Positions 35,113 to 43,818 of a DNA stretch of 64,000 nucleotides are shown here, piece by piece. A program made the position numbers and the translations under genes. The notes beneath the pieces were generated by a model. That model had not been told where the DNA came from. It did no database searches and saw only the letters and a program-made list of their open reading frames with translations. This DNA comes from Cognatishimia maritima (GTDB lineage Bacteria > Pseudomonadota > Alphaproteobacteria > Rhodobacterales > Rhodobacteraceae): the NCBI RefSeq assembly GCF_900129685.1, contig NZ_FQWM01000003.1, forward strand, positions 19,886 through 83,885, in the 5' to 3' direction. The number at the start of each line of letters is the position of its first letter. Position 1 is the first letter of the stretch.

Positions 35113-36024
35113 TCAGCCGTTCAGAACTGGTACCCCGCGCAGTCTGTCACGGGCGAAGTCGAGGAACGCGCGCAGCTTGGCCGACACGCGCCGCCCTTCT
35201 TGATGAACAAGATGGACGGGCAGGCGTTCTGGTTCATGGGGCTCCAGCACCGTTTGCAGAGTACCCGCCTGCAAGTCCGGGCCGATCTGATAGGACAGGA
35301 CCCTTGTGAGCCCCCAGCCTGTGCGGGCCAGCGCCAGCCCTGTGCCGATACTGGAAACGTGCAGACGCGGCTTCAGCCGGACAACGTCGAGACCTTCCTT
35401 GCCGAACCGCCATTCGGTGTTCGGCGTGACGCTTGAAATCGAGACGATCTTATGCTGCGTCAGGTCCTGAGGTGTTTTCGGGACGCCATGTGCCTTCAAA
35501 TATCCGGGCGATGCGCAGACGACCCGCCGGACATGCCCTACACGTACCGCCATCAGACCCGAAGGCGGCAGCTCACCGATCCGCAGGCCGACGTCGATGC
35601 CCTCTTCAACAAGGTTCACCACGCGGTCAACCGTCAACAGCTCCGCCGAGACATCCGGGTAGGTATCGAGAAAATCCGCCAGAATGGGGGCCACATGGAT
35701 GCGCCCGAACTCGACCGGGGCTGTAACACGCAGAAGGCCCGTGGGCCGGGCCGCCGTGCCCGAGGCCAGATCGTCCGCGGCCTGAAGGTCCGCCAGGATG
35801 CTCCGCACCTCTTCCAGGTAGCCTTGCCCTACATCCGTCAGCCGGACCACCCGCGTTGTCCGCGTGAAGAGCCGCGCGCCCAAACGCTCCTCAAGCTCAT
35901 TGACCCCGCGTGTAACCGACGGCGCGCTCAGCCCTGTCGCACGCCCGCCGCCGGCGAAGCTGCCCGCTTCTGCCACGGCCACAAAGACTTCGAGCATTTG
36001 GATCCGGTCCATAGCACCCGCCAT
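35113..36024 (-). CDS. LysR-family transcription regulator
   Basis: 303 residues from the ATG at 36024; the ATG at 36012 (MDRIQMLEVFVAVAEAGSF) is an equally good start. HTH region: GRATGLSAPSVTRGVNELEERLGARLFTR. The effector domain (about 95-295) has GLLRVTAPVEFGRIHVAPILADFL. It sits between the flavoprotein/Dps pair and the divergent five-gene redox operon, and shared GAATGA/TCATTC half-sites flank it on both sides, so it probably regulates both and itself. Confidence 0.92.
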   Translation of the reverse strand: MAGAMDRIQMLEVFVAVAEAGSFAGGGRATGLSAPSVTRGVNELEERLGARLFTRTTRVVRLTDVGQGYLEEVRSILADLQAADDLASGTAARPTGLLRVTAPVEFGRIHVAPILADFLDTYPDVSAELLTVDRVVNLVEEGIDVGLRIGELPPSGLMAVRVGHVRRVVCASPGYLKAHGVPKTPQDLTQHKIVSISSVTPNTEWRFGKEGLDVVRLKPRLHVSSIGTGLALARTGWGLTRVLSYQIGPDLQAGTLQTVLEPHEPERLPVHLVHQEGRRVSAKLRAFLDFARDRLRGVPVLNG

Positions 36025-36054
36025 TTATTCCATTCTGCGAAATAGTGACTTTTT

Positions 36055-36068
36055 GAATGACGTCATTC
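36055..36068. promoter_or_regulatory. Perfect 14-bp palindrome between LysR and redox operon
   Basis: GAATGACGTCATTC is fully self-complementary. It is 31 bases from the LysR start and 59 bases before the DUF1348 gene, the expected place for a LysR operator controlling both directions. Confidence 0.65.
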
Positions 36069-36126
36069 TTCCGAAGAAGCAAGCGAATTACAGTCATGTC
36101 AACACAGATCAATAGGACCGCACAGC

Positions 36127-36603
36127 ATGACCAACGAAGCCCCCCGCTCCCCGCTGCCGCCTTTCACTGAAGAGACCGCCCGCGAAAAGGTGCGGCTGGC
36201 CGAGGATGGCTGGAACGGGCGCAACCCCGCCAAGGTAGCGCTGGCCTATACGCCGGACAGCCAGTGGCGCAACCGCGCCGAGTTCCCCAAAGGCCGCAAG
36301 GAGATCGAGGAATTCCTGACCCGCAAGTGGAACAAGGAAATGGACTACCGCCTGATCAAGGAGCTTTGGGCCTTCACCAGCAACCGCATCGCCGTGCGCT
36401 ACGCCTACGAGTATCGCGACGACAGCGGCCACTGGTTCCGCGCCTATGGCAACGAGAACTGGGAATTCGATGAAAACGGCCTGATGGCGCATCGCCACGC
36501 CTCGATCAACGAAAAACCGATCTCTGAAGAAGAGCGCCTGTTCCACTGGCCGCTGGGCCGCCGCCCCGACGATCACCCGGGCCTCAGCGACCTAGGCCTC
36601 TGA
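36127..36603 (+). CDS. DUF1348 / NTF2-like (SnoaL) protein
   Basis: 158 residues with the DUF1348 pattern: [50 protein letters not shown], and [19 protein letters not shown]. The family has a cone-shaped NTF2-like fold binding small hydrophobic ligands; no defined reaction is known. It is the first gene of an operon with GST, PPOX-FNR, a small coiled coil and MOSC, under a divergent LysR. A detoxification role for a small organic compound is plausible. Confidence 0.88.
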   Translation: MTNEAPRSPLPPFTEETAREKVRLAEDGWNGRNPAKVALAYTPDSQWRNRAEFPKGRKEIEEFLTRKWNKEMDYRLIKELWAFTSNRIAVRYAYEYRDDSGHWFRAYGNENWEFDENGLMAHRHASINEKPISEEERLFHWPLGRRPDDHPGLSDLGL

Positions 36604-36626
36604 CCTCACCTTGAAGGAAAAAAGAC

Positions 36627-37253
36627 ATGACCAACCCGATCAAACTCTACCGTAACCCCAAATCCGGCCACTGCCACCGGGTCGAACTGATGCTGGCATT
36701 CCTCGGCCTGCCCTACGAGACCATCGATCTCGACATGGCCAACGGCGCGCACAAAGCACCCGAGTACCTCAAGATCAGCCCCTTCGGTCTGGTTCCGGCG
36801 ATTGACGATGGCGGCTACACGCTGGCCGACAGCAATGCGATCCTGATCTATCTGGTGCAGACCTATGCCAAAAGTTCGCACTGGATGCCTTCCAATCCGA
36901 AGGACGCCGCAGAGGTGCAGCGCTGGCTGACAGTTGCCGCCGACAATATCTATGCCGGACCGTGCGCCGCGCGACTGGTCAAGGTCTTCGGCACCGGCCA
37001 CGATCACGGGGCCGCTGTCGCCAAGGCCCACGCTCTCTTCAAGGTGATGGACGCGCATCTGGCGGATCGCGACTGGCTGGCGACGGACACGATCACCATC
37101 GCCGATGTGGCGGGGTACAGCTACATCGCCCACGCCCCCGAGGGCGGCGTCGACCTCGCCCCCTATCCGAATGTGCGCGCCTGGCTGTCCCGGATCGAGG
37201 CGCAGCCGAACTTCGTGGCCATGGCCAAATCGCCGATCCCCGAACTGGCCTGA
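36627..37253 (+). CDS. Glutathione S-transferase
   Basis: 208 residues. The thioredoxin-like N-domain is IKLYRNPKSGHCHRVELMLAFLGLPYE, with a Ser/Cys pair at the catalytic position, then FGLVPAIDDG (cis-Pro) and LADSNAILIYL (glutathione carboxylate contact Ser). The helical C-domain has DHLADRDWLATDTITIADVAGY-type sequence with the conserved Asp. Start 23 bases after DUF1348, RBS AAGGA. It probably conjugates or reduces an electrophile with the neighbouring enzymes. Confidence 0.92.
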   Translation: MTNPIKLYRNPKSGHCHRVELMLAFLGLPYETIDLDMANGAHKAPEYLKISPFGLVPAIDDGGYTLADSNAILIYLVQTYAKSSHWMPSNPKDAAEVQRWLTVAADNIYAGPCAARLVKVFGTGHDHGAAVAKAHALFKVMDAHLADRDWLATDTITIADVAGYSYIAHAPEGGVDLAPYPNVRAWLSRIEAQPNFVAMAKSPIPELA

Positions 37254-37309
37254 TGCACCTGCGCGCCGGGGCCCCTCCCTCCCCGGCGCGCGCCCATAGG
37301 AGAGACGCC

Positions 37310-38968
37310 ATGACCACGACCGAGATTCTCAATCCCTTCCACGAAGGCGAGCGCGCGGCGCAGGAACGTGCCGGCGTCGGCGACATGGCGGCGCTGGTCG
37401 GCGGTTTCATCCGCGATCATCTCCCCGAACAGCACAGGGCGTTTCATACGAATTTGCCCTTCCTCGTCGTCTCGGGTGCGGATGCGTCGGGACAAACCTG
37501 GGTCACGCTGGTGGAAGGCCCGGACGGCTTTGCCACCTCGCCTGATCCGCGTCATATCAATATGGACACCGTCCTTAGTGCCGATGATCCGCTTGCTGCC
37601 GCCTTTGACGCGGGCACCGATATCGGTGTTCTAGGCATCCAACTGGCCACCCGGCGCCGCAACCGCTTCAGCGGGCACGTCCGGCCGTCGGGCAACGGCT
37701 ACGCCATCGACATCCGCCAGACCTTTGGCAATTGCCCGCAATACATCCACGAACGCGCCGTCACCCGGGAGGAAACCATACCCGGCCCCGCCGCGCGTTC
37801 GGACGCGCTGAACGAAAATCAGATCGCCCGCATCCACACTGCCGACACCTTGTTCATCGGCTCTGGCCATCCGATGGCGGAAGGCGCCGCGCGTGGCTAT
37901 GACGCCAGCCACAGGGGCGGCGCGCCCGGCTTTGTCCATGCCGCCAGTCCCACACGGCTGCTGATCCCCGACTACGCAGGCAACAACTTCTTCAACACGA
38001 TCGGCAATATCGTCGCGGACCCGCACGTGGGCCTTCTCTTCATCGACTTCGAAACCGGCGGCCTTTTGCACATCAGCGGTCGCGCCACCATCGACTGGTC
38101 GCCCAGGGGCGCGCATGACCCTGACGCCTGGCGCATGATCGAGGTTGAGATCGACGCCGTGATCGACCGCCCCGGAGCAGTGCCGCTCAGGTGGGTCAAG
38201 CTGGATCACCTGTCTCGCCGCCTGAAAATCGCCAAGAAGGTCCGCGAAAGCGACGATATCACCTCCTTTTACCTGATCCCCGCCGATGACCGCCCGCTCG
38301 ATCCATTCGAGGCCGGCCAGCACCTGCCCATCGAGGTGCAGATCCCCGGCCAGCGGGGCACCTCCAAGCGCTCTTACTCCCTGTCAGGCCCGCCGCAGGA
38401 ACGGCGTTTCTATCGGCTCAGCGTCAAGCGCGAGGACAAGGGCCTTGTGTCCCGATTCCTGCATGACGGCACCCGCGAGGGCAGCATCATCGAGGCACAG
38501 AAACCTGCGGGTGACTTTGTCGTGCCCTGTTCCAACTGCCCGCTGGTGCTGGTCAGTGCAGGTGTCGGCCTGACACCGATGCTGTCCGCGCTCTGGGCCA
38601 ACGTAAGCCAGGAAGAGCGCGATGTCTGGTATGTGCACGGCGCACGGAACGGCACGGCCCATGCCCTGCGCGCAGAGGTCAAGGGCCTGATCGAGGCGAG
38701 CCCCCGCCTGCGCAAACAGGTGTTCTACAGCCAACCCGGGGCCGATGATCGCCAGTGCTTGGACTATGACGTCAAGGGCCGGATCACCGCCGAAAGCCTC
38801 CTCGCCCTCGGCGCGGGCCCCGATGCCCGATACATGCTTTGCGGCCCCGCCGCCTTCCTGTCAGGCTTGCAACGCGACCTTGAAGCCGCAGGCGTACCAC
38901 CAGCGAACATCCACTTTGAAACCTTCGGGCCAGTCGGCCAGAACGGTCAGGAGGCTGTAAATCAATGA
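37310..38968 (+). CDS. PPOX (split-barrel FMN) - FNR-type reductase fusion protein
   Basis: 552 residues; the ATG at 37310 has AGGAGA upstream, while the open frame continues meaninglessly to 36962. Residues about 1-290 are a pyridoxamine-phosphate-oxidase-like split barrel (TLFIGSGHP, GFVHAASPTRLLIPDYAGNNFFNTIGN, VGLLFIDF). Residues about 300-545 are a ferredoxin-NADP-reductase fold: SKRSYSLSG binds FAD, SAGVGLTPMLSAL binds NAD(P), and MLCGPAAFLSGLQRDL follows. Related fusions often end with a plant-type 2Fe-2S ferredoxin domain; here the protein stops right after the reductase fold. The stop overlaps the next ATG (ATGA). Confidence 0.88.
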   Translation: MTTTEILNPFHEGERAAQERAGVGDMAALVGGFIRDHLPEQHRAFHTNLPFLVVSGADASGQTWVTLVEGPDGFATSPDPRHINMDTVLSADDPLAAAFDAGTDIGVLGIQLATRRRNRFSGHVRPSGNGYAIDIRQTFGNCPQYIHERAVTREETIPGPAARSDALNENQIARIHTADTLFIGSGHPMAEGAARGYDASHRGGAPGFVHAASPTRLLIPDYAGNNFFNTIGNIVADPHVGLLFIDFETGGLLHISGRATIDWSPRGAHDPDAWRMIEVEIDAVIDRPGAVPLRWVKLDHLSRRLKIAKKVRESDDITSFYLIPADDRPLDPFEAGQHLPIEVQIPGQRGTSKRSYSLSGPPQERRFYRLSVKREDKGLVSRFLHDGTREGSIIEAQKPAGDFVVPCSNCPLVLVSAGVGLTPMLSALWANVSQEERDVWYVHGARNGTAHALRAEVKGLIEASPRLRKQVFYSQPGADDRQCLDYDVKGRITAESLLALGAGPDARYMLCGPAAFLSGLQRDLEAAGVPPANIHFETFGPVGQNGQEAVNQ

Positions 38969-39135
38969 CCCTTCACCTTGCGACAAAGGATGTCGACGAA
39001 ACGATTGATGACCTCCGCGCAAAACTGGCGGAGAAGGATCGCGAGATTGTCCAACTCCGCAGGGACCTGGCCGACGCACAGGCGCAGATTCCTTGGCTGA
39101 GCGAAGCGTGCGGCGATGATCTTTGGGACCTGTAG
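38965..39135 (+). CDS. 56-residue coiled-coil small protein
   Basis: A short gene whose ATG overlaps the PPOX-FNR stop by 4 bases (ATGA), so it is translationally coupled. The sequence runs from MTLHLATKDVDETIDDL through heptad-like LRAKLAEKDREIVQLRRDLAD to a hydrophobic/acidic end, ACGDDLWDL. A coiled coil over residues about 12-42 suggests a dimerising or assembly partner for the fusion enzyme. I know no named family. It is well supported by coupling and strong periodicity, despite its length. Confidence 0.7.
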   Translation: MTLHLATKDVDETIDDLRAKLAEKDREIVQLRRDLADAQAQIPWLSEACGDDLWDL

Positions 39136-39171
39136 AGAGTCCGCAAGTGAGTGGCAGTGAAGGGACACAAC

Positions 39172-39957
39172 ATGACCGACGGCAACCTGAGGATCGTCGA
39201 GCTTAACCGCTATCCGGTCAAGGGCCTCAGCGCTGAGACCATGGACCGGATGATCCTTTCCGCTGGCGAAGGCATTCCCGGTGACAGGCTGTTCGGTTTT
39301 GCCCGCTACAACTCCGGTTTCGATCCCCAAGACCCGCAACCGTTGCCCAAGGACCGCTTTGTCGTTCTGTTAAAGGAGGCGGGCCTTGCCGGTCTGAAAA
39401 CCCGCTTCGACGCGGCAACCCATGCGTTCGAGATCGCTTCGGGTGGCACGGTCCGGCAGTTTGACACGAACGACCCTGAGGCGCGCCTTGAGGCCGCACA
39501 ATTCCTGCACGAAACACTGCAGCTATCGGACCCGGAACCGCCGGCCTTCGTCTCCTCTGCCCCGCATCGTTTTACGGATGTCTCAGTTGTCTCACCCCAG
39601 ATGATGAGCGCGATCTCGGTGCTCAACCTTGCATCCGTGCGTGACATGGAAAGCCGCATCGGGGCACGTATTCATCCCGCCCGGTTCCGCGCGAATATCG
39701 TGATTGACGGCCTGCCCCCATTCGCCGAGCTCGACGCCATCGGATCCGTACTGTCCTTTGGCGACGTATCGCTGCGGATCCTCTCGCGCACCAAAAGATG
39801 CGCTGCAACCGAGGTAAATCCCGAGACGGCGGAACGCGACCTGAAGATCCCTTATCTCTTGCGCAAGCATCTCGGCCACATGGACATGGGCGTCTATGTT
39901 GAAGTCGCGCATGCTGGAAAGTTGAGACTTGGGTTGAAGGGCAAGCTGTCGGTTTAA
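39172..39957 (+). CDS. MOSC-domain protein (MOSC N-terminal barrel + MOSC)
   Basis: 261 residues from MTDGNLRIVELNRYPVKGLSAE; the ATG at 39172 follows AAGGGACAC. The N-terminal beta-barrel (about 1-95) is followed by the MOSC domain with ARFRANIVIDG and the conserved-cysteine segment RCAATEVNPETAERDLKIPYLL. MOSC proteins bind molybdenum cofactor and include mARC-type reductases and sulfur carriers. With a flavin reductase (PPOX-FNR) next door it could be the Mo-containing terminal enzyme reducing N-oxygenated or similar compounds, as mARC does with its electron-transfer partners. That partnership is inference. Confidence 0.88.
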   Translation: MTDGNLRIVELNRYPVKGLSAETMDRMILSAGEGIPGDRLFGFARYNSGFDPQDPQPLPKDRFVVLLKEAGLAGLKTRFDAATHAFEIASGGTVRQFDTNDPEARLEAAQFLHETLQLSDPEPPAFVSSAPHRFTDVSVVSPQMMSAISVLNLASVRDMESRIGARIHPARFRANIVIDGLPPFAELDAIGSVLSFGDVSLRILSRTKRCAATEVNPETAERDLKIPYLLRKHLGHMDMGVYVEVAHAGKLRLGLKGKLSV

Positions 39958-40065
39958 CCTCAGGAGTCTATTCGGTCAGAAAAGCAACAATTGAAACAGG
40001 AATAATACCTTCAAACATTGCAGATGGGTTCGACGGATTTGTTGGACGGACCCTCCCAAAAAGCG

Positions 40066-41142
40066 CTAGCGAGAATGCCTTGCCGCGCACCAAACCCGGT
40101 ACCGTCCCTGTCCTGTCACTTCGCGGATCAAACCGCTTGCCTCCATCCAGGTCAGATTGCGCTGAACGGCGGCGCGGCTGGCTCCAGTCGTCGCCTCAGC
40201 CATCGGGGCAGAGACCAAGGGCCAATCGGTGAACATCTTCCGTAAGGCAACAGGCGTTCGGCCGGACAATTGCGCCATGACGTTTTCTGCCTGACCCGCC
40301 CAAGCTTCAATTTCGTCAAGCGTTCGCATCGCCGTTAGGATCGCGCTGTTCATCCCATCCAACCAGCGGACCAAGCGTTCAGGCGGCAATCCCGACACAC
40401 GCAGCCCCCCTGCCCCGCCCATAGCCAGCGGTGCGAAGACGGCGCCGCTTCCGTCGCTGGCCGCGATCCTGGACGCGGTGACGGCGGCTTCGATCTGGTC
40501 GCCGTGCTGTCCGAGCCCCGCCAGGCTCCAGAGATGAAAGCCCATGCAAGCACGCGTGATTGGGTGGAGCTCGGCTGCGGCGGCCATTACGTCCAGCCAT
40601 CCGCCCGCGCGATCTTTGAGCCGCTCGGCGCTGTCTTCACTATTCTCGGGATCCCGGCGATCCAGAAAGGCGGCCAGGTCAATCTCTGGTCCGGGACCGC
40701 CCGTCAGGCGCCGAACAGCCCATCCGACGCGTGCAAGCGCATTTGAGTCATCCTGTGCGCCTGACAGCCGCATCGATAACCAAAGGGCCAGACGATCAGC
40801 ACTGACCCGATCCCCTGCAAACCAGCTGAGGTCTGCCGCTTCGATAAGGGCGAGGCGATGGCGCCAGCCTTCAGGGCCGCGCAGCAGCCGGTCATCCAGC
40901 GCGCCCAGGCGTCCAGCGACCCGTGCCAGTCGCGCAGCGTGAACCCCCTCTGCCTTTGCCCAGTCATGGATGACAGCGGTGTCGGGCGGTTCCGCCCGTG
41001 GCCCGGGAGGCAAGTCATTTGGTTCTTCTTCGAGTGGTCCCGGCAGGAACCAGAGATCCTCTTCGTGAGCCTTTTCATCCTCCTCGATGGTGATGAGGGG
41101 GTCATTGAAATCATCAGTCAAAGCGGATGTTTGCGATTTCAT
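40066..41142 (-). CDS. DUF1612 / RHE_PE00001-family HTH protein
   Basis: 358 residues from MKSQTSALTDDFNDPL. It is acidic and Pro-rich near the start, mostly helical, with a C-terminal winged-helix-like segment (APMAEATTGASRAAVQRNLTWMEASGLIREVTGQGRYRVW). This matches a family common on rhizobial and Rhodobacterales plasmids, often beside recombinases. It diverges from the serine recombinase at 41368 with an inverted repeat between them. The role is unknown; DNA binding is likely from the C-terminus. Confidence 0.75.
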   Translation of the reverse strand: MKSQTSALTDDFNDPLITIEEDEKAHEEDLWFLPGPLEEEPNDLPPGPRAEPPDTAVIHDWAKAEGVHAARLARVAGRLGALDDRLLRGPEGWRHRLALIEAADLSWFAGDRVSADRLALWLSMRLSGAQDDSNALARVGWAVRRLTGGPGPEIDLAAFLDRRDPENSEDSAERLKDRAGGWLDVMAAAAELHPITRACMGFHLWSLAGLGQHGDQIEAAVTASRIAASDGSGAVFAPLAMGGAGGLRVSGLPPERLVRWLDGMNSAILTAMRTLDEIEAWAGQAENVMAQLSGRTPVALRKMFTDWPLVSAPMAEATTGASRAAVQRNLTWMEASGLIREVTGQGRYRVWCAARHSR

Positions 41143-41164
41143 ATGTGCAAAATACAAAATTTTT

Positions 41165-41217
41165 GCGCACTACCCAAGCGTTTTGTGGCCGCTGCCAGCG
41201 TCCTTTATGTAGTGCGC
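41165..41217. repeat. Inverted repeat between DUF1612 and recombinase genes
   Basis: GCGCACTAC (41165-41173) and GTAGTGCGC (41209-41217) are perfect 9-bp inverted copies 35 bases apart. Candidate recombinase crossover/accessory site or operator for the divergent promoters. Confidence 0.45.
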
Positions 41218-41367
41218 GTGCGCGACTGGCGGCGGAAAATCTCGGGTCGCGTTTAGCTCAAGGAAACGTAGGGATTGTACGCCAGCTCAATGAGAGAAAC
41301 CTTACTTGCATTCGTTTACAAACAGTCGTTTAATAGCGATACCTTAAATTGCAAACGGCCCGATTTC

Positions 41368-42276
41368 ATGCCCCTGATAGGCTATGCGCGCGTCTCAACC
41401 GAGGATCAGACCCCCCTGCCCCAGTCTGAAGCCCTGCAAACCGCGGGATGCGTCGAGATCTTTGAAGAGCACGCCTCTGGCGGCAATCGCGCGCGGCCGG
41501 TGCTTGCGCGTGTTCTCGAGCGTGTCCAGACCGGCGACACGCTGGTCGTCGTGCGGATCGACAGGCTTGCGCGATCTCTGTCGCACTTGCTGGAGGTGAT
41601 CGAGCGGCTGGAGGCCAAGGGCGCTTTCTTCCGGTCCCTCCAGGACCCGATCGACACGGCATCGCCACAGGGCAAGTTCACACTGCAGGTTCTGGGCGCC
41701 GCGGCCGAGTTCGAACGCGCGCTGATCCGCGAACGCACCAAGGCGGGGCTGGCGTCGGCACGCGCCAAAGGGCGCGTAGGCGGCAACCCTGGACTTCGCA
41801 CCAAGGATCCTGCTGCGCTGCGCAAGGTCCGGCTGGCGCGACAGGACGGCTACATGGAGCGCCTGAACGAGACCGCGCAGGATTGGGTGCCCCATGTGCG
41901 CCGCTTGCGCCCCGATATGGCTTGGGAAGACGTGCTGCGGATTATCAATGGCCCCCTGCCCCCAGATCGCCATTGGACCCAAAGCCGCCTGCTCCGCGCC
42001 GTGAAAGCATATGTGCGCGACGGCTTTCTGCCCGATGAAGTGCTTGGCCGCGCCGGACGCCGCGAAACCGACGATCGACTGCCTGCCATCGTTGCGGCCA
42101 TCAAGGGGGCAGACCCGGACATCACGCTTCAGGCGATCTGTGATCGGCTGGAGTCGATGCGTGAGCGCACCCCTCGGGGTCGTGCCAGCTGGCAGCCGTC
42201 TTCGGTCAAGATGTTGCTCGAACGAGCGGAGCGGCTTGGACTAATTTCATCAGAATCGGCTCACTCCCAAATGTAA
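41368..42276 (+). CDS. Serine recombinase (resolvase/invertase family)
   Basis: 302 residues from MPLIGYARVSTEDQ. The catalytic domain has Ser10 in GYARVS, LVVVRIDRLARSL with the active-site Arg residues, and GKFTLQVLGAAAEFERALIRERTKAGL. A longer C-terminal half (about 165-302) with extra helix-turn-helix-like sequence extends beyond the short HTH of Tn3-type resolvases. On a plasmid it may resolve multimers, supporting the adjacent repABC partition system. The ATG at 41368 is chosen because the conserved domain begins at once; the upstream frame adds unrelated residues. Confidence 0.9.
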   Translation: MPLIGYARVSTEDQTPLPQSEALQTAGCVEIFEEHASGGNRARPVLARVLERVQTGDTLVVVRIDRLARSLSHLLEVIERLEAKGAFFRSLQDPIDTASPQGKFTLQVLGAAAEFERALIRERTKAGLASARAKGRVGGNPGLRTKDPAALRKVRLARQDGYMERLNETAQDWVPHVRRLRPDMAWEDVLRIINGPLPPDRHWTQSRLLRAVKAYVRDGFLPDEVLGRAGRRETDDRLPAIVAAIKGADPDITLQAICDRLESMRERTPRGRASWQPSSVKMLLERAERLGLISSESAHSQM

Positions 42277-42618
42277 CTAGCAGAGGCTCAAACAGCTGAA
42301 TCTATCGCTCCAAGCACCGTCAGAAGGTCAATTGTGCCATTGGTTGCATGGGTTTAGCCAATACCGTCCAAACAATTCTCATGAGTGGCTTGAAACACGA
42401 GCTCGTAGACTTAATGCAATAAAATCAAAGTCTTGCGCTTATCTTGATGTGACTGTACGAATTGGTGCTGTGGATAACTTTCACACTACATCTAGATTCT
42501 TCTTGCCGGACTCACTGGATCGTGGCATTCCCGTTCTGACGGTAAAACGCGTCAGACACGCTGTACACCGTCAGAATGACCAAGAGCCTCAACAGAGGCC
42601 GAGAATGGGCGGCAGGAC
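42277..42618. promoter_or_regulatory. Leader region of repABC
   Basis: About 340 bases between the recombinase stop and repA. It should hold the repABC promoter and the RepA/RepB operator. An open frame at 42332-42655 overlaps repA and has no homology I recognise. A short ribosome site (GGCAGGA) lies directly before the repA ATG. Confidence 0.45.
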
Positions 42619-43818
42619 ATGGATGATCGTAACGTTGGATACACGCAAGGCATAGGCTCTTCCGACATCGGAGCATTTGCAGACAATCTGGCGGAATCTT
42701 TGGATCGCCAGATGAAGATCGCTTTCGAACCCGAAGAACGAAAGTCCCTGCGCCGTTTCAGTTCTACCGAAGTTGCCAGCCTCTTGCGCGTGAGCACATC
42801 CAACCTGCGCAACCGGCACAAGGACGGCAGCTTCCCGGAAGTGCATACAGACAACCGCGGACACCGGTTCTACACAGCCCAAGAGATTGATGAGTTGCGC
42901 GATGTTCTTGGACGCACTGGAAAGAACGCAGAAAGTTACCGTCCTGGTCGACGTGAGGGCGATCGTCTCCAGGTTATATCCGTCGTCAATTTCAAAGGCG
43001 GATCGTCAAAAACGACAGCAACGATACATCTTGCACAACGGTATGCCTTGCGAGGCTACCGAGTATTGGTTTTGGATCTCGATCCACAGGCAAGTCTGAC
43101 CACTTTTTTCGGTTTTCGGCCTGAGCTCGAGTTCGCTGAAGGCGGCACAATCTATGATGCTCTGAGATATGAGGAGCAAGTTCCACTCTCCGACGTCATC
43201 CAAACGACCTACTTCCACAAGCTCGATATGGTTCCGGCGGGCCTAATGCTCTCGGAATACGAAACTGAGACGGCAAACGCCCTCGCCCGTCGGGTGCAGC
43301 CCATATTTGCGGAGCGCCTAGCCTTGGCGCTCGAGGAAGTTGAGGCGAGTTACGACATCGTGCTGATCGACTGCCCGCCTCAACTTGGCTTTCTGACCCT
43401 AACGGCGTTGGCAGCCTCGACGGGACTCTTGGTAACGGTCGTGCCAGGCATGCTCGACATTGCTTCAATGAGCCAGTTCCTGAAACTTGCTTCGGAAACG
43501 GTAAAGGCTGTCGAAGAAGCCATTGGCAAGCGCGTTACATGGGACTTCGTAAAGTTCTTGATCACGAGATACGAGCCGTCGGACGGGCCTCAGACCCAGA
43601 TGGCGGGCTACCTGAGATCGATCTTGGCCGGACAGGTCATGACTGAGCCAATGCTGAAGTCTACAGCAATCTCGGACGCCGGCATGACCCAGCAAACCGT
43701 CTACGAAGTTGATCCGAGCCAGTTCATCAGGAAAACGATTGATCGCGCCCTAACCAGCGTGAACGGCGTTGGCGATGAGTTGGAACAAACAATTCAAATG
43801 GCATGGGGGCGTCGCTGA
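42619..43818 (+). CDS. repA: RepA, ParA-like partition ATPase and repressor of repABC
   Basis: 399 residues, the RepA length of repABC replicons. The N-terminal region has an HTH typical of type Ib ParA (TEVASLLRVSTSNLRNRHKDG). The ParA core shows the deviant Walker A FKGGSSKTT (about 125-133), VLVLDLDPQASLT, and Walker B VLIDCPPQL. RepA drives segregation with RepB and represses its own operon. The stop overlaps repB as TGATG. Confidence 0.97.
   Translation: MDDRNVGYTQGIGSSDIGAFADNLAESLDRQMKIAFEPEERKSLRRFSSTEVASLLRVSTSNLRNRHKDGSFPEVHTDNRGHRFYTAQEIDELRDVLGRTGKNAESYRPGRREGDRLQVISVVNFKGGSSKTTATIHLAQRYALRGYRVLVLDLDPQASLTTFFGFRPELEFAEGGTIYDALRYEEQVPLSDVIQTTYFHKLDMVPAGLMLSEYETETANALARRVQPIFAERLALALEEVEASYDIVLIDCPPQLGFLTLTALAASTGLLVTVVPGMLDIASMSQFLKLASETVKAVEEAIGKRVTWDFVKFLITRYEPSDGPQTQMAGYLRSILAGQVMTEPMLKSTAISDAGMTQQTVYEVDPSQFIRKTIDRALTSVNGVGDELEQTIQMAWGRR

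Noticed and set aside
36962..37309. Upstream extension of the PPOX-FNR frame
   Set aside because: This part overlaps the GST gene out of frame and is Arg-rich; the ATG at 37310 with AGGAGA is clearly the start.
42332..42655. 107-codon plus-strand frame overlapping the repA start
   Set aside because: Overlaps repA out of frame, no recognisable similarity; more likely leader DNA of repABC.
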